Under the pieces are notes generated by a model, which was not told the DNA's origin, searched no databases, and was given only the letters and a program-made list of their open reading frames with translations. Made by a program: the position numbers and the translations under genes. Below, piece by piece: positions 57,567-64,000 of a stretch of DNA of 64,000 nucleotides. This DNA is from JAWLBY01 sp041687455. GTDB taxonomy: Bacteria > Pseudomonadota > Gammaproteobacteria > Xanthomonadales > Xanthomonadaceae. Each line of letters opens with the position of its first letter. Within the stretch, counting starts at the first letter, position 1. Location: contig JAWLBY010000004.1 of assembly GCA_041687455.1 (NCBI GenBank), positions 62,001 through 126,000 of the forward strand. Direction: 5' to 3'.

Positions 57567-60119
57567 TCATGATGCCCGCCGGTCGCCGGCCGAATGATCG
57601 AAATGCGGCGATCCCGGGGCCAGCACGCAAACCCGGTTGCGCCCGCTGCGCTTGGCGCGGTACATCGCCTGGTCGGCGCGCTCGATCAGCGCCTCGACGC
57701 TGCGGTCGTCGGGCTCGAACATCGTGACGCCGAACGACGCGGTGACCGGCAGCGGCTGTCCGTCTGGCGTGCGGATCGGCGCGTTGGCGACGGCGGTGCG
57801 CAGGCGTTCGGCGGCTTCCAGTGCTTCACCGAGGCTGGTCTGCGGCAGCAGCACGCAGAATTCCTCGCCGCCCCAGCGGCCGGCCAGATCGATTTCGCGC
57901 AGGCCGGCCCGCAACGCCGCGGCCAGTTGCACCAGCACCGCATCGCCGGTGGCGTGGCCGAAGCGATCGTTGATCGACTTGAAATGGTCGATGTCGAGCA
58001 CGATCAGCGACAGCAACTCGCCCTTGCGCCGGCTGCGGGCAAACTCGCGTTCGGCGACGCTGCAGAAATGCCGGCGCGTGGCCAGGCCGGTCAGCGTGTC
58101 CGTCAACGCCAGTTGTTCGAACTGCTGTGCCTTGCGGCGGCGCTCGCTGATGTCGACGAACGACACGATGACCTGCCGCAGCTCGCCGTCCGGGTCGATC
58201 GCCGGCACCGCATTGACCAGTGCCCAGCGGATCGGCGCGTCCGCTGCAGTGGCGACGCCGACCACGACGTCGTGCAGCGCGGCCCGTTCGGCCAGCACGC
58301 GGTTGACCGGGAATTCGTCGGGCAACATCGGCGTTTCGTCCTCGCGGACGAAATGCCAGCCGGGATCGGTCGCGGCGCGGTCGAGCAATTGATCATTCGA
58401 CAGGCCGAGGATCGCCGACGCGGTCGGGTTTGCGTACTCGATGCTCGAATCGGCGCGATGCACGATCACTGCGGTCTGCACCGTGTCGAGCACCAGTTGC
58501 AGCCGTTGCTCGCTTTCCTGCAGCGCCCGTTCGAAGCGCTTGCGCTCGCCGATGTCGCGGCCGATCTTGGAGATCCCGACCACCTTGCCATCGCCATCGA
58601 CGACCGGCGACACCGTCAGCGACACGTCGATCAGCGTGCCGTCGCGGCGCCGCCGTCGGCATTCGTAGGACGCGACCGTCCCGCCATCGGCGATCCGCTG
58701 CCGAATCCGGCGTTCGCGGTCGCGTTCGTCGTCCGGCAGCAGCAGTTCGACCGGCTGGCCGATCGCTTCATCGGCGCGGTAGCCGTACATCCGTTCGGCG
58801 GCGCGGTTCCAACTGCTGATCACGCCGGTGAGCGTGGTGCTCAGGATCGCGTCGTCGGAGTGTTCGACCACCGCGGCGAGCCGCCGGGCGGCCTGCTGTG
58901 CGGCGCGCAGGTCGCTCAGGTCGAACAGCGTGCTGCGGCTGTGCTGGTAGTTGCCGTGCTCGTCGTAGACCGCAGTCGCGCTGAGCAGCACCGGCAGCAC
59001 GCTGCCATCCTTGCGCAGCAGTTCGAGTTCCAGGTCGCGGACCAGCCCGGCGCGCTGGAAGCGCGGATAGTTGTAGCGGACGATCGCCTGGCTGGCCGGC
59101 GTCAGCAGGTCGAAGATCGATCTTTTTCCGACCAGTTCGTGTTCGTCGAAGCCGAGCCAGTCGAGTTCGGTGCGATTGACGCGCAGGAAGATGCCGTCGC
59201 GATCGATCGAGTGGTAACCGCACGGAGCGTTCTCGTACAGGTCACGGATCTCGGCCGACTGCTCTTCGAGCACCCGGTTGGCGTCGGCCAGCCGAACCGA
59301 CTGCAGCCGCATGTGCCGGGCCTGCGCGATCGTTCCGGCCAGCAGCACCGAAATGCCGACGCCGGTCGCCAGCAGCAGTTCGACCACCCGCTCCGGCAAG
59401 GTCACCGTTTCGGCGCGGACTGCATAGGCCACCAGCGCGCTCAGCGCCGCCATGCCGATGCCGACGCTGGTTGCCAGCCACGGCATTTCGTACCAGGCCG
59501 CGACCCGCCCGGCTTCGGCACAGGCGAACATCAGGCCGATGCCGAGCACGACGAAACAGATGGCCGTCAGCACCGCCATGCGGGTCAGGCCGGCCCACTC
59601 GAACGCCGCCGCCAGATCCATCGCATAGCCGATCAGCGCGATGGTGCCGATCGCGACCACCAGCGCCGCCAGCACCGACGCGATGCTGATCACCCAGATC
59701 TTCGGCCGCGACGTGAGCAGCAGCATGACAGTGGCCGCGGCCAGCACGAACGCCACCGCCGTGTTCGGCGCCATCTCGCCCGGATGCAGTGCGCTGCGTC
59801 CGGCCACGAACAGCGCGTCCATGCCGAGATCGCTGTCGGTCATGTACTGCAGCAGCGTCAGGCTGGCCAGCAGCAGCACCGGCGCGACCATGATGCCGGC
59901 GACCGCGCGGCGGCCGAGCATGACCAGCAGCAGCGCGAGACCGGAGCCGACGAACGCAAGCCCGGTATTGAAACGGACCAGTGACGAACTCGGCAGCAAT
60001 CGGGTCGCGCCGGGCAGGTCCGCCAGCCATGCTGCACAGACCACCACCCCGATCAGGGCAACGGCAGCCGCTGCAGCTACCGCGGTCAGGCCATGCCGAT
60101 GCAGCGCGAAAACGCTCAC
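57567..60119 (-). CDS. Membrane-bound PAS-GGDEF diguanylate cyclase
   Basis: Likely makes cyclic di-GMP from GTP. About 850 residues. N-terminal 270 residues hold about eight hydrophobic helices. Then come three PAS-like domains (about 285-405, 405-530, 540-655) and a GGDEF domain with GRWGGEEF. REID five residues before it fits the inhibitory RxxD site. No EAL domain. The start is inferred as GTG 60119, which gives VSVFALHRHGLTAVAAAAA and a GGAG 10 bases upstream; the frame extends to ATG 60245. The three PAS sensors suggest redox or small-molecule control. It is divergent from the histidine kinase. Confidence 0.88.
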   Translation of the reverse strand: MSVFALHRHGLTAVAAAAAVALIGVVVCAAWLADLPGATRLLPSSSLVRFNTGLAFVGSGLALLLVMLGRRAVAGIMVAPVLLLASLTLLQYMTDSDLGMDALFVAGRSALHPGEMAPNTAVAFVLAAATVMLLLTSRPKIWVISIASVLAALVVAIGTIALIGYAMDLAAAFEWAGLTRMAVLTAICFVVLGIGLMFACAEAGRVAAWYEMPWLATSVGIGMAALSALVAYAVRAETVTLPERVVELLLATGVGISVLLAGTIAQARHMRLQSVRLADANRVLEEQSAEIRDLYENAPCGYHSIDRDGIFLRVNRTELDWLGFDEHELVGKRSIFDLLTPASQAIVRYNYPRFQRAGLVRDLELELLRKDGSVLPVLLSATAVYDEHGNYQHSRSTLFDLSDLRAAQQAARRLAAVVEHSDDAILSTTLTGVISSWNRAAERMYGYRADEAIGQPVELLLPDDERDRERRIRQRIADGGTVASYECRRRRRDGTLIDVSLTVSPVVDGDGKVVGISKIGRDIGERKRFERALQESEQRLQLVLDTVQTAVIVHRADSSIEYANPTASAILGLSNDQLLDRAATDPGWHFVREDETPMLPDEFPVNRVLAERAALHDVVVGVATAADAPIRWALVNAVPAIDPDGELRQVIVSFVDISERRRKAQQFEQLALTDTLTGLATRRHFCSVAEREFARSRRKGELLSLIVLDIDHFKSINDRFGHATGDAVLVQLAAALRAGLREIDLAGRWGGEEFCVLLPQTSLGEALEAAERLRTAVANAPIRTPDGQPLPVTASFGVTMFEPDDRSVEALIERADQAMYRAKRSGRNRVCVLAPGSPHFDHSAGDRRAS

Positions 60120-60345
60120 TTTGCTCGGGCTCCGTCGCGTCGGACCGTATGGATCCGATCCAGCGTCACACGCGCCGAATGGCGCATGTTGATTTCGATC
60201 AGCAATTCCGCAGCGAACCGCGCGATGCTGGCGTGAAGGCGGCACGCCGCCCGACGCGGACCGCCGAGGCCTGCAGCACAGCGCCGCCGGCCCGAACGCC
60301 GGCTGAACACCGTCATCGCTTCGGCTGGATTAGGATCAGTCGCCG

Positions 60346-62130
60346 ATGGCGCCGATTGGCACCTCGCTCACCGGGGGATCCTGGCCGATGTCCGACATGC
60401 TGCGCTGGAAGGACGAGCTCGATCGGCTGCCGGCCGATCATCCGATCGGTGACGTGATCGTCGCCTCCTGGGAGCGATCGGCAGCGGCCGGCGTGGAGCG
60501 CGACGGACCGTTGCGGCTGCATCGGCTTGCCGACGACGAGACCCGGGCCAGGCTCGATGCCAGCGCCGGCTGGCTCGCAATCGCCGAAACCCATCTGCAC
60601 TGGCTCAGCACCAGTCTGAGCGGCATCCCGCACGTCGCCTATGTGACCGATCGTGATGGCGTGGTGCTGTGTTCGCTCGGCGATCGGCAGATCGCCGATG
60701 CATACGGCCTGCATCCCGGATTCGACTGGTCGGAAGCACGGATGGGCACCAACGGTGCCGGTACCGCGCTGGCCGCACGGTGTCCGGTGGCAGTGGTCGG
60801 GCCGGAACACTTCATCGGCGTGTTCGCCGACTGCATCTGCACCGGCGCGCCGATCTTCGACGCCGATGGCGAGCTGCTCGGAGCGGTCGACGTCAGCACC
60901 GCGATGGAACGGCGGGCCACCGCGCGGCTGGCGCTGGTCGCGCACATCGCTCACTGCATCACCACCGAGGTGAGCCTGGCGCAGCGCGAGCGGCGATTGA
61001 CCGATGCACAGCAATCGCTGCAGTCGGCCCACGCCGAGCTGCGCGCGCTGGCCGAGGAATTGCTGCGCCGACAGGTGTTGCTCGACACTGCCGTCGCGGC
61101 GTCGCGCGGTGGCGTGTTCCGTTGGGATCCGCGGGCGGCGCGGTTCCTCGAGTTCGACGCCAACCTGTCCGGTCTGTTCGGACTGCCGGCGGAGCAGGAT
61201 CCGCCATCGCTCGAGCGTTTTCTCGATCGCGTGCACGACGATGATCGCGAAACGGTGCTGGCCGAGTTCGCCCAGTTGACGGTCGTCGAGGCGCTGGAGA
61301 CCGAATTCCGGATCGTCCGGCCCGATGGCGAACTGCGCTGGCTGCTCGGCCGTGCCGGCGTCCACGAGGACAGCCGCGGTTGCCGTTCGCTGATCGGTGT
61401 CTGCACCGACATCACTCGGCAGAAACTGGCCGAAGCCGAACTGCAGCAGGCCGACCGGCGCAAGGACGTGTTCCTCGCCACGCTCGCACACGAGTTGCGC
61501 AATCCGCTGCAGACGATCCGTTGCGGCGTCGACCTGCTCGGCGCACCGGGCGACCAGGCACGACTCGACGACGTCCGCCGCATGCTGTCGCGGCAGGCGC
61601 GCCATCTGGACCGGCTGGTCAATGACCTGGTCGATCTGGCGCGGGTCCGCGAGGGCAAGCTCGAACTCGAGCTGCAGCGGGTCACGCTGCGCGACGTCGT
61701 CGATACCGCGATCGAATCGAACCGGCCGCGACTCGACCGCCAGCAGCAGGCGCTGACACTCGAGCATGGTGGCGAATGCTGCGACGTTCGAGCCGATCCT
61801 GACCGACTGGTGCAGATCGTGTCGAACCTGCTCGGCAATGCCAGCAAGTTCAGCCCGCCCGGATCGCCGATCGGCGTGTGCATCGGGCGCGACGGGCCGT
61901 GGGCGACGGTCAGTGTCCGCGATGCCGGCGATGGCATCGCCGACAACGAACTCGAGCGGATCTTCGATCTGTTCGGCCAGGCGAGCCGGCGGGTCGGATC
62001 CGATCCCGGCCTCGGCATCGGCCTGTCGCTGGTTCGGCGGCTGGCCCGGCTGCACGGCGGCGATGTGCAGGCACGCAGCGACGGCCCCGGCCGCGGCAGC
62101 GAGTTCGTGTTGCGGCTGCCGGTCGCCTGA
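60346..62130 (+). CDS. GAF-PAS hybrid sensor histidine kinase (orphan)
   Basis: 594 residues, no membrane segment. The N-terminal 200 residues resemble the AcoR-type sensory region of sigma-54 activators, with VIVASWERSAAAG, RMGTNGAGTALAAR and CTGAPIFDADGELLGAVDVS. Then come a coiled stretch (about 220-245), a PAS domain (about 250-375), the H-box FLATLAHELRNPLQTI, the N-box VSNLLGNASKFSPPG, and the G-boxes VRDAGDGIADNE and GLGIGLSLVRRLARLHGG. No response regulator lies beside it. ATG 60346 is the first start; ATG 60388 or 60397 are alternatives. A weak -10 (TAGGAT, 60331-60336) precedes it. Confidence 0.9.
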   Translation: MAPIGTSLTGGSWPMSDMLRWKDELDRLPADHPIGDVIVASWERSAAAGVERDGPLRLHRLADDETRARLDASAGWLAIAETHLHWLSTSLSGIPHVAYVTDRDGVVLCSLGDRQIADAYGLHPGFDWSEARMGTNGAGTALAARCPVAVVGPEHFIGVFADCICTGAPIFDADGELLGAVDVSTAMERRATARLALVAHIAHCITTEVSLAQRERRLTDAQQSLQSAHAELRALAEELLRRQVLLDTAVAASRGGVFRWDPRAARFLEFDANLSGLFGLPAEQDPPSLERFLDRVHDDDRETVLAEFAQLTVVEALETEFRIVRPDGELRWLLGRAGVHEDSRGCRSLIGVCTDITRQKLAEAELQQADRRKDVFLATLAHELRNPLQTIRCGVDLLGAPGDQARLDDVRRMLSRQARHLDRLVNDLVDLARVREGKLELELQRVTLRDVVDTAIESNRPRLDRQQQALTLEHGGECCDVRADPDRLVQIVSNLLGNASKFSPPGSPIGVCIGRDGPWATVSVRDAGDGIADNELERIFDLFGQASRRVGSDPGLGIGLSLVRRLARLHGGDVQARSDGPGRGSEFVLRLPVA

Positions 62131-62176
62131 GTCGAGTCCGGCAGACGGCCGGCGTTCAGCGCCGCGGAAAAGACCA

Positions 62177-62190
62177 TTGATCGTGGTCAA
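62177..62190 (+). promoter_or_regulatory. FNR/ANR/DNR-type box upstream of hsp20
   Basis: TTGAT-CGTG-GTCAA (62177-62190) matches the FNR consensus TTGAT-N4-ATCAA at 9 of 10 positions and is extended by A and T on each side. Its centre at 62183.5 fits a class II promoter with a start near 62225 and a GACACT -10 (62212-62217). If used, the hsp20 unit would be switched on when oxygen is low. Confidence 0.6.
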
Positions 62191-62274
62191 TCCGGCCTGC
62201 TGTCGCCGGCCGACACTGTGACCGCCGACGCTGCGGCGTCGGACTTTCCCGCAACGCCCTGAAGGAGAACTGCC

Positions 62275-62718
62275 ATGGCCATGCTGTCACGCTGGACGCC
62301 GTTCAAGTCGCGCTTGCCGATCGGTGCCGTGCCGGAGTTCGAGGATCTGTTCCGGGGCTTCCCGATGCGCCCATTGTGGCGCGACGTCGAGGGTGCGCCG
62401 GACATGCGGCTGGATCTGTCCGAGGACGACAAGAACTATCGGGTCAAGGTCGATATTCCGGGAGTCGACAAGAACGACATCTCGGTATCGGTCGAAGGCA
62501 ACCAGGTCACGATCAGCGCCGAGGTGAAACGCGAGACCGAGCGCAAGGAAGAGAAGCAACTGATCTCGGAGCGTTATCTCGGCCAGTGCTATCGCGCGTT
62601 CACGCTGCCGACCGATGTCGACGATGCGAAGACCGAGGCCAGCTACGCCAACGGCGTGCTGACACTGACGTTGCCGAAGAAGGCGAACGGCAAGTCGCGC
62701 CGGATCACGATCAGTTGA
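62275..62718 (+). CDS. Small heat-shock protein, Hsp20/alpha-crystallin family
   Basis: ATP-independent holdase chaperone. 147 residues with a GAAGGAG ribosome-binding site before ATG 62275. N-terminal arm RWTPFKSRLPIGAVPEFEDL, then the alpha-crystallin domain from MRLDLSEDDKNYRVKVDIPG to ASYANGVLTLTLPKKANGK. The usual C-terminal IxI anchor may be ITI at the very end (RRITIS). A stem CCGACGC/GCGTCGG lies in the leader (62225-62242). I see no clear RNA thermometer. Confidence 0.93.
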   Translation: MAMLSRWTPFKSRLPIGAVPEFEDLFRGFPMRPLWRDVEGAPDMRLDLSEDDKNYRVKVDIPGVDKNDISVSVEGNQVTISAEVKRETERKEEKQLISERYLGQCYRAFTLPTDVDDAKTEASYANGVLTLTLPKKANGKSRRITIS

Positions 62719-62778
62719 TCGATGCGGCCGGTCGCCGGACCGTCCCGGCTCCGGCGTTCGCCAGTACAGTGCAGCGCC

Positions 62779-63264
62779 GTGGGCGCAGTCGATGACCCGA
62801 CGCCGATGCCGCCGACGGCCGGTTCGGCGGATGCGCTGGTATCGGCGAATCCGCAGCACGGCTTCGACTACTTCGAGCACGATGCCGACATCGGCGTGAT
62901 CGGTCGCGGGCGGCGGGTCGAGGACGCGTTCGAACAGGCAGCGTCGGCAATGTTCGCGCTGATGGTCGAAGCGTCGGCGATCCGGCCGCAGCGGCGCATC
63001 GCGGTCGCATTCGACGAGCCGGATGTCGAGCTGGCATTGGTCACCTGGCTCAATGCGCTGCTCGGCGAGGCGCGCCGGCACGGCCTCGTGCTCGGTCGCT
63101 TCCGGTTGCAGCGCGACGGCGAGCACTGGTCCGGCGAGGCGGCTGGCGAGCCGTGGAATGCGTCGATGGCGTGCGGCGTCGAGGTCAAGGGCGCGACATT
63201 GACGGCGTTGCAGGTCAGCGAACGGCCGGGCGCTGCCGAGGCGCGCTGCGTGGTCGATGTCTGA
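62779..63264 (+). CDS. Archease (RtcB cofactor)
   Basis: Activates RtcB RNA ligase turnover and guanylylation. About 161 residues of the archease fold. HGFDYFEHDADIGVIGRG near the start has the conserved metal-binding acidic residues, and CVVDV is the end. Starts: GTG 62779 (used here) or ATG 62806. It is 9 bases before rtcB and about 60 bases after hsp20, so a joint transcript is likely. Confidence 0.88.
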   Translation: MGAVDDPTPMPPTAGSADALVSANPQHGFDYFEHDADIGVIGRGRRVEDAFEQAASAMFALMVEASAIRPQRRIAVAFDEPDVELALVTWLNALLGEARRHGLVLGRFRLQRDGEHWSGEAAGEPWNASMACGVEVKGATLTALQVSERPGAAEARCVVDV

Positions 63265-63273
63265 GGAACGGCG

Positions 63274-64000
63274 ATGGACCTTGCGCAGTTGCAGCCGCTC
63301 GATGGCTACGCGTTCAGGTTGCCGGCCGATGCAGCAGCGCATCGCGCGCCGGTCGTGCTGTTCGGCGATCGCGCGCTGGTCGCGGCGATGGACGACAAGG
63401 TGCTCGAGCAGGCGCGCAACGTCGCCGCATTGCCGGGCATCGTCGGCGCCGCGATGGCGATGCCGGACGCGCACTGGGGCTACGGCTTTCCGATCGGTGG
63501 GGTGGCCGCGTTCGATCCCGATGCCGGCGGCGTGGTGTCGGCCGGCGGGGTCGGCTTCGACATCTCCTGCGGCATCCGTTGCCTGCGCAGCAATCTGCAC
63601 CGGTCGGACCTGCAGGACTGCCAGCGCGAACTTGCCGATGCGCTGTTCCGCGACATTCCGGCCGGCATGGGGCGGCGTGGCCGGCTGCGGGTGACGGTCG
63701 ATGAGCTCGACGCGATCCTCCGCGACGGCGCGCACTGGGCGCTGGCGCACGGCTACGGCGATGACGCCGATCCGCTCGCGATCGAGGACGGCGGCCGGGT
63801 CGACGGCGCCGATCCGGCGCAGGTGTCCGATACCGCCAAGGCACGCCAGCTCGACGAGATGGGCACGCTCGGTTCCGGCAACCATTACCTCGAGGTGCAG
63901 CAGGTGGCCGAGCTGTTCGATGCCGACGCCGCGCGCGCGTTCGGTGTCGAGCCCGGCATGCTGCTGGTGTCGATCCACTGCGGCTCGCGCGGGCTCGGTC
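63274..64000 (+). CDS. rtcB: RNA-splicing ligase RtcB, 3' part cut by window
   Basis: Joins RNA 3'-phosphate (or 2',3'-cyclic phosphate) ends to 5'-OH ends in tRNA repair. 242 codons visible of about 400. GIVGAAMAMPDAHWGYGFP, the metal-binding GGVGFDISCGIRCLR, GTLGSGNHYLEVQ and IHCGSRGLG match the family; the catalytic GMP-linked histidine lies further on. The ATG at 63274 follows GAGGAACG. Confidence 0.93.
   Translation, partial: MDLAQLQPLDGYAFRLPADAAAHRAPVVLFGDRALVAAMDDKVLEQARNVAALPGIVGAAMAMPDAHWGYGFPIGGVAAFDPDAGGVVSAGGVGFDISCGIRCLRSNLHRSDLQDCQRELADALFRDIPAGMGRRGRLRVTVDELDAILRDGAHWALAHGYGDDADPLAIEDGGRVDGADPAQVSDTAKARQLDEMGTLGSGNHYLEVQQVAELFDADAARAFGVEPGMLLVSIHCGSRGLG

Noticed and set aside
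62191..62274. RNA thermometer in the hsp20 leader
   Set aside because: A stem is present, but I could not find convincing pairing with the GAAGGAG ribosome-binding site.

Overview
The window is about 64 kb of GC-rich DNA from a gammaproteobacterium. The gene order hemA / TPR gene / lolB / ispE / tRNA-Gln / prs / rplY / pth / ychF / tRNA-Tyr-Gly-Thr-tuf / tRNA-Trp-secE-nusG, a class II DAHP synthase, and intergenic stem-loops built from TCGGGAATC units all resemble the Xanthomonadales (Lysobacterales). The genus cannot be fixed from the sequence alone.

Layout: (1) 1-8285 holds housekeeping genes: hemA (partial, minus strand), a TPR protein, lolB and ispE with overlapping start/stop codons, a 140-bp tandem repeat, tRNA-Gln, prs, rplY, pth and ychF. 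(2) 8286-13664 is the tRNA/tuf cluster followed by secE-nusG-rplKA-rplJL. (3) 13882-22204 is rpoB-rpoC. (4) 22406-26664 is the str operon (rpsL, rpsG, fusA, second tuf). (5) 26905-37444 is the S10 and spc operons through secY. (6) 37697-40572 is the alpha operon (rpsM, rpsK, rpsD, rpoA, rplQ), closed by a clear intrinsic terminator. (7) 40690-52235 is mixed metabolism: dsbB, class II DAHP synthase, an outer-membrane barrel candidate, typA, a cyclophilin, an M48 peptidase lipoprotein, an aminotransferase, mdh, and prpB-GNAT-prpC. (8) 52294-64000 looks like a stress/accessory segment: a small basic-tailed protein, a divergent FtsH paralogue, an SDR, an alpha-glucan phosphorylase, a PAS-GGDEF membrane protein, a GAF-PAS histidine kinase, Hsp20, archease and RtcB (cut by the window end). 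A near-consensus FNR/ANR-type box lies upstream of hsp20.

Regions 2-6 carry most of the ribosomal-protein and RNA-polymerase genes plus translation and secretion factors. The str and S10 operons share one upstream plan: GC hairpin, a conserved 31-32 nt box, a TTGACG...TATACT promoter, then a leader hairpin. I did not find a canonical undescribed system. The most interesting signals are that shared upstream plan, the 140-bp repeat with mutually exclusive hairpins beside tRNA-Gln, several families of intergenic palindromes, and the possibly oxygen-regulated stress/RNA-repair segment at the right end.
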